Positions 11,739 through 25,018 of a DNA stretch of 64,000 nucleotides are shown piece after piece (position 1 is the stretch's first letter; every line of letters begins with the position of its first letter). The stretch comes from Nageia nagi (Eukaryota > Pinophyta). The notes beneath the pieces are model-generated. The model did no database searches. It was not told where the DNA came from and saw only the letters and a program-made list of their open reading frames with translations. The position numbers and the translations under genes are program-made. Where the stretch lies: contig JBITNC010000001.1 of the NCBI GenBank assembly GCA_050084985.1, positions 199,330,001 through 199,394,000 of the forward strand, read 5' to 3'.

Positions 11739-14700
11739 TGTCACGACCCTTCTTTTCAGCATTTTCATCTTTTGGTAGTAAATTCTAAATTATTACTTTA
11801 TAAATTGTATAAATAGTTTTTAAGTAATTAAGCATTTTTAAGGCATATCATAGTGTCAAAGTTGGCATGTAAATCTATTTTTAAGCATTTAGAATAATGC
11901 ATTCTTACATTTTGCATTGTGTGAGGCATCACTTGACATCCTTGAGAAGACGATTTTCCTAAGCTTTAAAACCATGGAAAAATCTCATTTTCTTACATTT
12001 GCAGGAGCATACAAGGATGGCCTCATAGTTGAAGTAGTTGGTGTATTTTATCCCAATGAGTTGTAAATATATATATATATATATAATAATTAAATTTCAT
12101 TTTTCATTTACACTCTAATGTCTTAAAGGGAGTGCATTGTGAGTTGGAACAAGGAGGAAGGCATTATGTTAAAGAAAATAATAATAAGTATAATATAATT
12201 TGCATTTAAAATAGAAATAAATAAACATGAATTAAAATGGAAATGGAGATTAAAAGTTAGATGATGAAATCATTACAAGGTGGATGTAAGGTACCTAGGG
12301 GAAATGGGGAGAAAGATTAGGGCAAAACAAAAGAGCCTTTATGCCTAAAAATCTTAATTATTTTCCTTGTGGAGCTTGGAAAGAGAGGGGGAGCCATGGA
12401 GAGGAAACCCTCAATGTTATCCTACTGTCTGGCATATTTTTGAGCCAAATATGAAATTGCTCATTAGATTCTTCTTCCTTGCTAGTAAATCTTGATCATG
12501 GTTATTCATGGATAAGAAACAATAAGCATTTTGGGGATTTTTAGCTAGTTGGCAGTTTGTAGGAAGGAGCAAAATGGATATGCCAAGGTATACACACTAT
12601 GGAGGTGTTAAAATACTTCAAAATCAAACTCGTGGGGGAGATAGAGGCCTAGAATCAAACCCTACGTGTTGTGCTTGAGAGGGGGCCACCACTTTTGCAT
12701 CTGGTCTACAAATTTTGCTAGAGGGAGGCTGGGAAATCATCACCCAGAACCATACAAACTCTGCTGAGAGGTTTCTTCACTCTTGTGTAAATTTTCAAGA
12801 TGATTCATGGTCAACCTACTATGTGAAAATTATTTTGGAGCTATTCATTACATATGCTATAGAAAAATATGCGCATAGCACTATTTTGTAAGCATTTTAC
12901 ATCTTACCATTACATAGAAATTATATTGTTGGCATTTTATTTTTATGGCACCCATAAGATTATTATAAGCATGTTGAAATCATTTTAACTTGTTGGCTTA
13001 AAAACCAAAGTGCATATAGAATAGAAAAACTTGTGGATATATTGGGGTTGCGAATTTTAAACATGAGAGTCACCCATTTCTTGCTAGGAATCAAATACAT
13101 GAGTGTATCTATGAGAAAGGTAGGTTAGCAATGTTTTTTAGAGGTCTTACTTAATTTAAATTCAAGCCTATAGGGTGTGATGTTCATGACCAAGTCTAAT
13201 GCCTCGGATTATGACCCAAAAACTCCCAAATCCTCCCCTTTAGAATAAAGAAAAAAGGGATACATATCTATATGCATATAAACTTCAAATTTGACAAAAT
13301 CAGAAACATTAAAGCATAAATGTAAGAACATGTAGGCGTTAAATATTATTTGTTAGCATTTCTTTTATTGTTGAAGTTCATGTAGTTTTATGAGAAAGTG
13401 ATGAGTATTTTTAAGCAAATTACATTATTGCATTTATTTGAAACACTCATTGCATGCCCAAACTCATTGGTAAGGAAGGGATTTCATACATGCACAAAAA
13501 GAATAATTCTCATTTCCTATTTGCATTTAGCTAAGCACTTGAAATAATGACTTTTACATTGGGCACATCATCATGTAACCTATAGGATGAGTGCATTACA
13601 TGGCTTCAAAAATAATGAAACAAGTAGTAGTTTTTACTTATTTCCTAGGTTCTAATTGACATTTCAGATTGACTATGATTCACTAAGATTGTAAATCTCA
13701 TGCTCAACTTTACTAATTTTTAAAGACTAATATAGTGGGGGACTAAATCAGAAATTGATCAAAACACACTATTTTTGTAGGGTGTCATCTATTTTATGTT
13801 CTTTTTAGAATTTCTTATATATTTATATATTCTTGTTATTATTAGGACTATAGATTTCTACCAGTTGTAAAGTTTGATAAAATTTACCTTTTAAAAATTT
13901 GATAACCTAAAGCCAATGTAAGGGCACAACAACATTATAAGTACACCCTTGTTACAAATTGGACATACACATATATACTTTCATTTACATGCTTGTTGTT
14001 CAAAAGAGAAATGATTTACTTAAAGGATTCATGTTGTAATTATGGCTATCTTACTACCATACTCTCATTTTGATTTAATATATTTTGGATTTAAATACTG
14101 ATTGTTAAAAATTAGAAACATGATTACACTCAGCATTATGAGTAGGAAAAACATTACTGTATACAATTGTTGTTGATTGTACTTTTTGGATGTGATGATT
14201 TGATGGGAAGTTTTCTTTCCAAGAGATTACTAGTTGTTTGCATATTTTGATTGAATGGCTAAGTTGACCAAAATATATGAGGACAAATATTACAAGTTGA
14301 ATTAGATTTATAGAAAAAATCATTTTCACTCATGTGAGTAATCAAATGACAAATTGATGTATTGTTAATATGCATTTTATTGTTCTTCTTACCATTCAAA
14401 ATTAGTTTGTTGGTTGCCATATTCTTCCTTAAGTTAAAGTCTCACTCGAAACAAAAGGGATGTTAATTTCTCGTAGGGATTAATGTGCCTTAAGTTGAAA
14501 TAAAAGTTTAGTTATTGATTTTAGAATGTGGAAAAGAATGATTCTATAGAGTTTAATAATAGCATTGAAAAATGATTGAGGTTTACTGTTTAAAAAAGTA
14601 ATGTTTAATGCAATTTTAGTGTGTATTGTTTTTACAGAGTAATTAGTTTGGATTCCTAAAAAAGGTTGTTATGCATTGTGAAATATGACATGTATTTGGC

Positions 14701-16094
14701 TAAATGATAAGTGTTCCTATGGGATTGGGAGTGATGAAATATTTTTAAAACATTACACTCTAGAATAAATATTTGAATTACTCTTAAAAAGTTTAAAAAG
14801 CATTTTACCAAAAAGGGGCTAGATGGAAACTAGATTTAATTGATTTTGGTTGAGCATAAAGGAGAAAATGTAGTAAATATCTTATCTATTACTTTAAAAC
14901 AGTTTAATGGTCTCCTATATTAGTTTGGTAAACTTTGATGGGATAACCTATAAATGAATGCAAACTTGTCTTGAGTAGAGAAAGCAAGTTTGGGTGATCA
15001 TCTAAGACATGCATTAACCTATGTAAACATAACAAGAAAGTTAAAAGGGTGAGGAATTTTCCTCTATAGTTTCACCTATGCAACTCTTAACTTGCTTAAA
15101 AATAAAAGGGAAATTATTTTGAAACTCCAATATCTAAGACACTTCTAGGGACCTTACTATGTGGCAATCATTTGATGAGGTAGAACCCCTCGTTAGAGGA
15201 AAACCTTGAATAAAGAAGTGTTCTCTTGTCTAGATATGGATTCAATAGAGTTAGTTGTATCATTTCCTTGGGCTATGGTCCTAGGTTCTTATTTCAAACT
15301 CAATAGTCCTAATTCTTCATATTAATATGCAAGAATGAAGTTACATAGCCATACCTTGTAACCTATGCATGGTTTGAGACTCTTGAACTAGAATATAATA
15401 ATAGAAGTGGTATGCTCTTTCATACATAGTTGATAAACCTTTAAGGAAACCAACCTTGGTGTGTAATGTTAATTCAATGATCCTAATCATGCTTAATCTA
15501 GACATCAATGTTGGTACTATAGCAAAAAGGGGTAGAAATAATTAATGAGCAAAGTAAACTAGAAACCTTTACAAAAGCATAGAGATTCCAATTATTCATG
15601 TACCATAATTGAAATTAGGATGGTTGTTTTATTGGTGAACAATTTATGTATCATTAGCAAGGTATGCTATTTGAGGCATTAATCCTAAAGAAGTACTAGT
15701 TTAGTATAAGGGTATCTTCATGGATCATTTTGAAGAAGTACTAGATATAGTACAAGGGTATCTTCATGAATGTAATTGACTAGTGATTTCCAAGGAAGAA
15801 GGATGTATTCCTGATGAGGGAAATTCATACAATTGTATGCTTAAGTTCCAAGGAAGTAGGATGTATTCTCAATGAGGGAAATGCCTACAATTGTATTCTT
15901 GCTTAAGCTACCAAGTCAATATGTAAACATCATTCAAAAAGTATGAGTTTACATGTAGTGTATATCTATGTCTGCAACACAAGGGATATAAGGCATTTTT
16001 CTTGAATCATGGTATGTAATTTTTAAAGATAAAGTATTCTAGTTTTGGATGCATGGAAAAAAAAAATTATGTTATCCTTTTTATGTACATTACA
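11739..16094 (+). repeat. Element B 5' LTR
   Basis: TGTCACGACCC...ATTACA, 4356 bp, aligned end to end with 20697-25013. It contains a (TA)n run near 12067-12086, a block near 13655-14225 almost identical to the 3' LTR, and short tandem repeats near its 3' end. A 74-codon minus-strand frame at 14105-14329 has a counterpart in the other LTR but no recognisable product, so it is not called a gene. Confidence 0.95.
15690..15902 (+). repeat. Short tandem repeats near the 3' end of the B LTR
   Basis: Two successive duplications. A roughly 47-bp unit ending AAGGGTATCTTCATG occurs twice, then a roughly 58-bp unit containing TTCCAAGGAAG...GAGGGAAAT occurs twice. The same arrangement is present in the 3' LTR near 24610-24830, so the duplications predate this insertion. 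Confidence 0.8.
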
Positions 16095-16096
16095 TA

Positions 16097-16108
16097 TGGT
16101 ATCAAAAC
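16097..16108 (+). other. Element B primer-binding site
   Basis: TGGTATCAAAAC two bases after the LTR end. The first eight bases match the tRNA-iMet primer site; the remainder has decayed. Confidence 0.75.
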
Positions 16109-16165
16109 TACTGATCATAAACCTATTATGGAAATGGGATAATCATAGTCTTCCATTTTTGCAGA

Positions 16166-17330
16166 ATGCCTCCTAGAAGGAGAAATCCTAGAAGGGATGG
16201 ACTGCAACATGAAATTTTGATACCTCAAGGACAAGGTGGGGTACCACCCCAAGTGTATTTATAGGCAAAAATGGCCACCATGATGGCAACCTTGAATAAC
16301 ATTCAAAATAACATTTAGCAAAATTGAGAGCAAATGCAAGAAGTCAAGAATGAGTTAGATCAAATCAAAAATCCTCTTCAACCTCTTGAGAATCATGTGT
16401 TACCACCCCTAATCTTAGATAATAAATAAGAATCCAAGTTGGGGTAGAAATATCCAAGGAGTTTAAAAACTATAGCCTATCCAAATTCAGTGGAAGAGAC
16501 CCCAACTATGCTAAAATTTGGATAACTGAGTTAGAGGTATACTTCACTATTAAAGGGTTCACCACTTATGCTAAGAATATTGTAGCATACTAGAACCTAT
16601 CAAACTTTGCATAATAATGGTGGAATACTTTCTTGACTCCACCCTTCAAATTATTAGTGATGTGAACCAACAAGATTTCCTGAGAATGTTTCAAGAAATC
16701 TTTCTAACTCTTGAATTTTATCAAAAGAAAAGGGAAGAGTTCCTATTGCTAGCTCAAGGTCACTTAACCATAGAGGTTTAATATCAACATTTCATTTGAC
16801 TACTTAGGTACAATGTAGCCTATGAAATGAATGAGGATATAAAGGTCCACAATTTCATCATGGGGTTGAATGATAACATCAAAAAAATGATCAACATTTA
16901 GGATTTACCAACCATACAAAGAGCCTTTGATCTAACAAAGTGGGTAGAAATAAATTTATTATGTGGGAAAAGATCCATGGGTGTGAATCTAGATAACAAA
17001 TTTGTTGCACCTCATTTTGAGACTAGGAGAAGTCTTGATTTCTACCGATGCTAGAAAGGTAAAATAAAAATGATGGGCATCAAAAGAGTCAAATGCCACC
17101 AAATAGAAATGGTGCACGAGGACCCTCAGTTAATTATAATTTCAACCAAAATTATCTAAACCAAATCATAATCAATAAGAGAGAAATAAAAGAGGGAAAA
17201 ACCCTAACAATAAGGCAAATTACTAGCTCCAAAATTTGAAGGGTGTTACAATTATGGAGGACCACATTTTGCTAATTAATGCCCTTGGAAAGGGGAGTTT
17301 CCTAAGAAAAAGTAGTAGCAAGTAAATCAT
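16166..17330 (+). pseudogene. gag: Element B gag, decayed
   Basis: Starts at an ATG preceded by TTTTTGCAG and begins MPPRRRNPRR, typical of chromovirus Gag. The capsid core is readable around 16440-16640 (KFSGRDPNYAKIWITELEVY, then NLSNFA followed by WWN). A CX2CX3HX4C zinc knuckle of chromovirus type lies at 17244-17282, but its second Cys is Tyr and a stop interrupts it. Stops at VYL-stop-AKMA, VAY-stop-NLS and NFA-stop-stop-WWN all sit where Gln is expected. Gag would form the cytoplasmic particle and bind element RNA. Confidence 0.85.
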
Positions 17331-17369
17331 TGCATTTATGCTACCACTCATAGCCAAGCTTTGAATAGC

Positions 17370-17876
17370 TAGGCCACTCCTATCACATTTGAAGGTACCA
17401 TTTTTAACATTCCTATTTCAATTTTAATCAATTATAGGGTAACAAAAAGTTTTGTATCATCCCATATCCTTGATAAGTTACCATAAAAATTGGAAACCAT
17501 GAAAGAAAAGTGGAATGTATAATTTGCATCGGGAAAAATTTGCATGGTAAAGCAATTTTTGGTAGATGTGAGCATTTCACTCCCTTAATATGAGTCAAAA
17601 TTCCACTTGTATATTATACCCTTGCCCTCATACGAGGTTATACTAGGGATGGATTGGTTAAGACAAACTCAAGCCAGAATTGATTTCCTAGAGCAATGTG
17701 TTAAAGTGGTGGATAAAGATGAGAAAAAGGTGAAATTATTTAACATCAAGAAACCTTTCACTATTCATACAATAACAACCATGCAACTATTTAGAATCAG
17801 TAAGAAAAATTACCAAATCATGTCTATAAAATTAAATGATAATAGTGAATTAGAATCAGAAACTTACTTTCAATAG
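17370..17876 (+). pseudogene. pol: Element B aspartic protease domain, decayed
   Basis: The catalytic region reads ILINYRVTKSFVSSHI where the family has a D-S/T-G-A motif, so the active-site Asp-Ser-Gly is lost. The second hallmark, EVILGMDWL followed by A.IDF, is intact at 17635-17700. An open frame of 89 codons covers 17607-17876 and ends in a TAG at a likely Gln. The enzyme would cleave the Gag-Pol polyprotein; this copy cannot be active. Confidence 0.85.
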
Positions 17877-18770
17877 TATCCTCTTTTGAGGAAATATAAA
17901 GATGTCTTCCTAGAAGAACTTTTGGGAATGCCACCTACCAAGGAGCTCAATTTTTTGATAGAGTTAGTGCCTGGGGCTAAACCAGTATCTAGAATGCCAT
18001 ACTAAATGACCATGCTTGAAATGCAAGAACTAAACTACAAATTCAAGAATTGTTGGATAAAGGGTTGGTTAAGCCTATTATGTCTCTATGGGGTGCTCTT
18101 GTACTCTTTGTTAAAAAAATAATGGGACCATGAGGATTTGCATAGACTACTACTTTTTGAATAAGTTAACCATCAAAAATAAGTATCCACTTCCAAGGAT
18201 TGATGATCTTTTTTATCAATTCAAGGATGCAAAAATCTTTTCTAAGATAGACCTTCAATCTAGTTATCATCAGTTAAGAATCAAAGATGAAGAACTTTTA
18301 ATATTGCATTTAAAACATGTTATGGACATTATGAATTCATAGTTTTTCACTTTGGACTCATGAATGCACCAACTTCATTTATGAACCTCATGAATAGTGT
18401 ATTCAAAAAATATTTAGATAAGTTTGTGCTCATGTTCTTGGATGATATACTCACCTATTTAGAAACCATGAAAATACATAATGAACACCTAGAACTAGTC
18501 CTAAAAACCCTTAGGAAGCACTAGCTATATGGAAACCTTTCCAAGTGTGAGTTTTATATTCCATAGGTATAGTATCTTGGTCACATTATTACAGCTCAAG
18601 GAATAGTTGTGAACCCAAAGAAGATAAATGTTGTTAAAAACTAGCCAGCTCCTACCACTATTTCAGAAGTGAGAAGTTTTATGGGTTTGTCAAAGTACTA
18701 CAAAAAATTTGTGAAGGATTTCTCCAAAGTAGCCAATCCTATTACCTCATTGCAAAGGAAAAGTAAAAGG
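17877..18770 (+). pseudogene. pol: Element B reverse transcriptase domain, decayed
   Basis: RT motifs are readable in order: MQEL..Q.QELLDKGLV near 18030, ICIDY...[12 protein letters not shown] at 18136-18190, [12 protein letters not shown] at 18240-18275, and the YxDD box as FLDDIL near 18435. FMGLSKYYKKFVKDFSK follows at about 18680. Frameshifts lie near 18035, 18117 and 18310. Stops in LRKH-stop-LYG, FYIP-stop-V-stop-YLG and VKN-stop-PAP match expected Gln, Gln, Gln and Trp. The domain would copy element RNA into DNA. Confidence 0.9.
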
Positions 18771-19304
18771 TTTGTGTGGGATGAAAAATGTTATAAATCA
18801 TTTGATGTTCTTAAGAAATAATTAACTTCATACCCCATATTGAAACTAATCCATCCATTAAAGGATTTTATAGTTTGTATTGATGCATGTATTGAAGGTT
18901 TAAGAGGTGTCCTCATGCAAGAAGTCATAGTTGTTTCCTATGAATCCCATAAGTTAAAATATCATGAGAAGAATTATGCCACTCATGACTTGGAATTAGT
19001 TATGGCTATTCATACCCTCAAAATGTGGACACTATTTACTTTGAAGGCCTTTTGGCTAAAAACATATCACCATAGTTTACAATACCTATTCATCCAACCT
19101 TTGTTGAATGCCCAACAAAAAAGGTGGATGGAGTTCATGGTTGAATACAATATTCATATTGAATACATTAATGGTGAGGACAATAAAGTAGTGAATGCAC
19201 TAAGTATAAAGAAACACCTAATTTCTATTATTTTTGGTTACAAATCAGACCTAAAAGAGAGAGTTCTTAATTATCAATTAAGAGAACCTTTTTGTATCAC
19301 ATAA
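18771..19304 (+). pseudogene. pol: Element B RNase H domain, decayed
   Basis: VCIDACIEGLRGVLMQ (first catalytic Asp), YESHKLKYHEKNYATHDLEL (catalytic Glu region), then QKRWMEFMVEYN and YINGEDNKVVNALS at the end, as in Ty3/gypsy RNase H with its connection. An open frame of 154 codons spans 18840-19304, one of the best preserved parts of B. It would degrade RNA in the RNA-DNA hybrid during reverse transcription. Confidence 0.88.
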
Positions 19305-19329
19305 AATAAAAAAATTCAATGGGATTGAA

Positions 19330-20089
19330 GGAGGGGTTTTCAATTCAAGCTAATAAGCTTTTGTATTTTAGGAAAAGAATTATGATCTTGATTGAGGGAA
19401 ATATTAGAAACCAAATCATGTATAAGGCTCATACTACTCCTTTCTTGGCTCACCCTAGTGTGAACAAGATGAAGGAAAACTTGATAGACTAGTGCTATTA
19501 GTGTGATATGAAGAAAGACATCATAGATTATGTTTTAAAATTCTTAGAGTGCCAACAAGTGAAAGTTGAACATGTGAAACTAGCTAGAATACTCCTTCCC
19601 CATGCTATTCTTCCTACAAAATGGCACACCATAAGCATGGATTTTATGGTAATACTTCCAAAAACAAGGTATCATCACAAATCCATCTTTTTGGTTGTTG
19701 ACAAGTTGAACAAAGTAGACCATTTCATTCTCAAAAATACCAAAAATGATGTTGTCACCATAGTAAGAAAATTTATGAGAGAAATTTTCAAGTTACATGT
19801 GCTACCAAAGGTTATTATCTCTATTAGGGATAGTAAGTTCACTTCAAAATTTTGGAAAACACTTCATAAAGAAGTTGAAACTAAACTCAACTGCAACATC
19901 ACCTATCATCTGAAAATGGATGAGAAAATTGAAAGAGTAAATCAAGTCCTAAAAGACATGCTTAGGATGTACTGTATGGAAAATCCAACCATATGGGAGA
20001 ACTACTTGCATTTTGTAGAGTTTGATTACAACAATGCTTATCAAGTTTCGCTCAAAATGGTGCTTTTTCAAGCTTTTTATGAAAAATGA
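19330..20089 (+). pseudogene. pol: Element B integrase core, decayed
   Basis: An HHCC-like finger is visible (AHPSVNKMKENLID; FLECQQVK, with the first Cys of the pair lost and a stop at an expected Trp). The catalytic core is open for 193 codons (19508-20089). It keeps all three acidic residues: SMDFM, ISIRDSKFTSKFW and MDEKIERVNQ. It would insert the DNA copy into the genome. The core itself shows no stop, but the flanking parts are broken. Confidence 0.9.
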
Positions 20090-20640
20090 TGTAGGACACG
20101 AATCTCTTCAAACAATATAGATAATAGGGTTATCATTGGGCCTGAAATGCTAAAGGAAATAGAATACCAACTCAAGACCATCCAACAAAGGCTCAAGGAA
20201 GCCTTTGATCAATAAAAAAGTGTGGCTAATGCAAAAAGGACACCTAGAAACTTTAGTGTTAGGGATAAAGTTTTTCTTCATGTAAGACCAAGAAAGAGCT
20301 CTATAAAATCATCAAAATTAGTTGCAAAGTTTGTTAGACCTTTTGAAGTGATTTAGAAGGTAAATCTAGTGGCTTACAAGCTTAAACTACCCCCTAACTT
20401 GTCAAAAATACATAATGTGTTCCATGTGTCTTTGCTAAAAAAGTATGTGCATGATCCTACTCATGTATGGGACTTGGATCAACTACAAATTATAGATCCC
20501 ACGGCCAACTCATGAGAATTTTGGAAACCCATACTTAGGAATAGGGAAGTTGATGAATGTCAAGTTCAATGGGATCTGTATTCTAAACACAACTCCACTT
20601 GGGAAGATACAAATCTGATGAAAAAGTAATTTCTATATCT
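20090..20640 (+). pseudogene. pol: Element B integrase C-terminus: GPY/F module and chromodomain
   Basis: KLVAKFVRPFEVI followed by YKLKLPPNLSKIHNVFHVS is the GPY/F region, near 20300-20440. At 20532-20617 the frame reads ILRNREVDECQVQWDLYS followed by STWEDTNLM, a chromodomain of the kind chromoviral integrases carry to target heterochromatin. This places B in the chromovirus branch. Several stops are present. Confidence 0.82.
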
Positions 20641-20696
20641 TTTTGAGAACCTATCATCAAACATAGAGGGCTGTGTTTAATCTAAATGATAGAGTA

Positions 20697-23600
20697 TGTC
20701 ATAACCCTTCTTTTCGGCATTTTCATCTTTTGGTAGTAAAGTCTAAATTAGTACTTTGTAAATTATAGAAATAGTTTTTAAGAAATTAAGCATTTTTAAG
20801 GCATCTTGTAGTGTCATAGTTGGCATGTAAATCTATTTTGTAAGCATTTAGAATAATGCATTCTCACATTTTGCATGGTGTGAGGTGTCACCCGACATCC
20901 TTGAGAAGATTTTCTTGAGCTTTAAAACCATAAAAAATCTCATTTTCTTGCATTTTTAAGAGTATAAAAGGATGGCCTCATAGTTGAAGTAGTTGGTGTA
21001 TTTGATACCAATGAGTTGCAAAAAAATTATATAATAATTAAATTTCATTTTTCATTTACACCCTAATGTCTTAAAGGGAGTGCATTGTGAGTTGGAACAA
21101 GGAGGAAGGCTTTTTGTTGAAGAAAAATAATAATAAGTATTATATAATTTGCATTTAAAATATAAATAAATAAACATAAATTAAAATGGAAAGGGAGATT
21201 AAAAGTTAGATGATGAAATCATTGCAAGGTGGATGTAAGGTATCTAGGGGAAATGGGGAGAAAGATTAGGGTAAAACAAAAGAGCCTCAATACATAAAAA
21301 CCCTAATCATTTTCCTTTTGGAGCTTGGAAAGAGAGCGAAAACCATGGGAGAGGAAACCCTCAATGTTATCCTATTGTATGGTGTATTTCTAAGCCAAAT
21401 CTAGAACCACTTGTTATATTCTCCTTCCCTACTAGTAAATTTTGCTCATGGTTATTCATGGCTAAGCAATTAAAAGCATTATGGGGGTTTTTAGTTGGTT
21501 GGCTACATGTAGGAAGGAGTATAATAGATCTACCAAGTTTTGCACACTATGGAGGCATTAAAACACTTCAAAATCAAACTCATGGGGGAGAAGGGGGCCT
21601 AGAATTGAACCCTACATGTTGTGCTTGAGAGGGGGCTACCAATTTTGCATTTAGTCTACAAATTTGGTTGGAGGGAGGATGGAAAATCATCACCCAAAAT
21701 CATATAAACTATGATAAGAGGTTTCTTCACTCTTGTACAAATTTTCAAGGTGATTCATGGTCAACCTATCATGTGAAAAATTATTTTGGAGCTGTTCATT
21801 GCATATGTTATAGAAAACTCTACGCATAGCACTATTTTGTAAGCATTTTACATCTTACCACTACATATAAATTATACTATTGGCATTTTGTTTTTATGGC
21901 ACCCATAAGATTAGTATAATAATGCTAAAATCATTTTAACTTGTTGTCTTAAAAACCATAGTGCATCTGGAACAAAAAAACTTGTGGGCATAGTGGGGTT
22001 ACAAATTTTAAATATAAGAGTCACCCATTTCTCACTAGGAATCAAAGACATGAGTGTATCTATGACAAAGATAGGTTAGTAATGTTTTTTGAAGGTCTTA
22101 CTTCATTTAAATTCAAGCCTATAGGGCATGATGTTCATGACTAGGTCTAATGCCTTAGATTATGACCTGGAAACTCCCAAAAAAAAAAGAAAAGAGAGAG
22201 AGATACATATCTATATGCATATAAACTTCAGATTTGATGGAACTAGAAACATTAAAACATAAATGTAATAAAATGTAGGTAGTAAATATTCTTTGTTAAC
22301 ATTTCTTTCATTATTGAAGTTCATGTAATTTTATGAGAAAGTGATGAGTCTTTGTAAACAAATTACATTATTGCATTCATTTGAAACACTATCATTGCAT
22401 GCCCAAACTCATTGGTAATTAAGGGCTTTCATACTTACATGAAAAGAATAACTATCATTTCATATTTGCATTTAGCCAGGCACTTGAAATAATGAATTTT
22501 ACATTAGGCACATCATCATGTAACCTATAGGATGAGTGCATTACATGGCTTCAAAAATAATGAAATAAGTAGTAGTTTGTAGTTATTTCCTAGGTTCTAA
22601 TTTGACATTTCAGATTGACTATGATTCACTAAGATTGTAAATCTCATGCTCAACTTTACTAATTTTTAAAGACTAATATAGTGGGGGACTAAATCAGAAA
22701 TTGATCAAAACACACTATTTTTGTAGGGTGTCATCTATTTTATGTTCTTTTTAGAATTTCTTATATATTTATATATTCTTGTTATTATTAGGACTATAGA
22801 TTTCTACCAGTTGTAAAGTTTGATAAAATTTACCTTTTTAAAATTTGATAACCTATAGCCAATGTAAGGGCACAACAACATTATAAGTACACCCTTGTTA
22901 CAAATTGGACATACACATATATACTTTCATTTACATGCTTGTTGTTCAAAGAGAAATGATTTACTTAAAGGATTCATGTTGTAATTATGGCTATCTTACT
23001 ACCATACTCTCATTTTGATTTAATATATTTTGGATTTAAATACTGATTGTTAAAAATAAGAAACATGATTACACTCAGCATTATGAGTAGGAAAAACATT
23101 ACTGTATACAATTGTTGTTGATTGTACTTTTTGGATGTGATGATTTGATGGGAAGTTTTCTTTCCAAGAGATTAATAGTTGTTTGCATATTTTGATTGAA
23201 TGGCTAAGTTTACCAAAAGATATGAAGAAAAATATTATAAGTTGAATTAGATTTAGATAAGAAATCCTTTTCACTTATGTGAGTAATCAAATGATGAATT
23301 GATGTATTGTTAATGTGCATTTTACTATTCTTACCATTTGAAATTATTTTGTTGGCTACCATATTCTTCCTTAAGTTAAATTCTCTCTCTCAAAATAAAA
23401 GGGATGTTAATTTCTCATAAGAATTAATGTGCCTTAAGTTGAAATAAAATTTTAGTTATTAATTTTGGAATGTGGAAAAGAATGATTCTATAGATTTTAA
23501 TAATAGCTTTGAAAAATGACTAAGGTTTACCATTTAAAAAAGTAATGTTTAATGCAATGTTAGTGCGTATTATTTTTATGGAATAATTAGTTTGGATTCC

Positions 23601-25013
23601 TAAAAAAGGTTGTTATGCTTTGTGAAATATGACATGTATTTGGCTGAATGATAAGTGTTCCTATGGGCTTGGGAGTGATGAAATATTTTAAAAAATTACA
23701 CTCTAGAATTAAGATTTGAATTACTCTTAAAAAGTTTAAAGAGCATTCTACCAAAAAGGGGCTAAATGGAAACTAGATTTAATTGATTTTGGTTGAGCAC
23801 AAAGAAGAAAATGTAGTAAATATATTATCTATTACTTCCAAAAAAATTTAATGATCTCCTATATTAGTTTGGTAAACTTTTATGGGATAACCCATAAATG
23901 AATGCAAACTTGTCTTGAGTAGAGAAACCAAGTTTGGGTGATCATCTTAGACATGCATTAATCCATGTAAACATAAACAAGAAAGATAAAAGGGTGAGGA
24001 ATTATCCTCTATAGTTGCACCTATGCAACTCTTAACTTGATTAAAATGAAAAGGGAAATTATTTTGAAACTCCAATATCTAAGACACTTCTAGGGACTTT
24101 ACTAGGTGGCAATCATTTGATGAGGTAGAACCCCTCATTAGAGGGAAATAATGAACAAAGAAGTGTTCTCTTGTATAGATATATACACAATAGAGTTAGT
24201 TGTATCATCACCTTGGGATATGGTCCTATGTTCTTATTTCAAACTTAGTAGTCCTAATTCTTCATATTAATCTGCAAGAACAAAGTTACATAACCATACC
24301 TTGTAATCTATGCATGGTTTGAGACTCTTGAACTATAATATAATAACATAAGTGGGATGTTCTTTCATACATAGTTGAGAAACCTTTAAGGAAACTAACC
24401 TTGGTGCATAATGTTAATTTAATTATCCTTATCATACTTAATCCAAACATCAATGTTAGTACTGTAGCAAAAAGGGGAAGACATAATTAATGAGCAAAGT
24501 AAACTAGAAACCTATGCGAAAGCATAGAAAATTCCAATGATTCATGTAACATAATTGCAATCAAGGTGGATGTATCATTAGCAAGGTATGCTATTCGATG
24601 CATTCATCTTGAAGAAGCTCTAATTCATTACAAGGGTATCTTCATGGATCATTCTAAAGAAGTACTAGATCTAGTACAAGGGTATCTTCATGAATGCAAT
24701 TAATTGGTGCTTTCCAAGGAAGTAGGATGTATTTTTGATGAGGGAAATGCCTACACTTGCATCCTTCCAAGGAAGTAGTATGCATTCCCAATGAGGGAAA
24801 TGCCTACAATTGTATCCTTGCCTAAGCTACCAAGTCAATATGTAAACATCATTGAAAAATTATGAGTTTACATGTAGCATATATATGTGTCTATAGCACA
24901 AAGGATATAAGGAATTGTTCTTGAATCATGGTATGGAATTTTTAAAAATAAAGTATTTTGGTTTTAGATGCACAAAAAAAACAAAAAAATTTGTTCTTTT
25001 TACGAATATTACA
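20697..25013 (+). repeat. Element B 3' LTR
   Basis: TGTCATAACCC...ATTACA, 4317 bp. The sequence just upstream (CATAGAGGGCTGTG...GATAGAGTA) is a weak polypurine tract at best. It matches the 5' LTR throughout, with roughly 10% differences except for the near-identical block 22605-23175. Confidence 0.95.
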
Positions 25014-25018
25014 ATATG
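25014..25018. other. Right target-site duplication of element B
   Basis: ATATG, identical to 11734-11738; element A sequence resumes directly after. Confidence 0.95.

Larger units (their letters stand above)
11739..25013 (+). mobile_element. Element B, complete Ty3/gypsy chromovirus, decayed
   Basis: Full-length element of 13.3 kb. It has two LTRs (11739-16094 and 20697-25013), a primer site at 16097 and a single gag-pol region with gag, protease, RT, RNase H, integrase, GPY/F and chromodomain in chromovirus order. It is flanked by the 5-bp duplication ATATG. The interior is only 4.6 kb, while each LTR is about 4.3 kb, unusually long for this group. By eye the LTRs differ at roughly one base in ten outside a conserved island, so the insertion is old. 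All reading frames contain stops and several frameshifts; the copy is dead. Confidence 0.96.

Noticed and set aside
14105-14329. 74-codon minus-strand frame, with a twin at 23050-23274
   Set aside because: The two are copies because they lie in the two LTRs of B. The frame has no known motif and simply falls at the edge of the conserved island.
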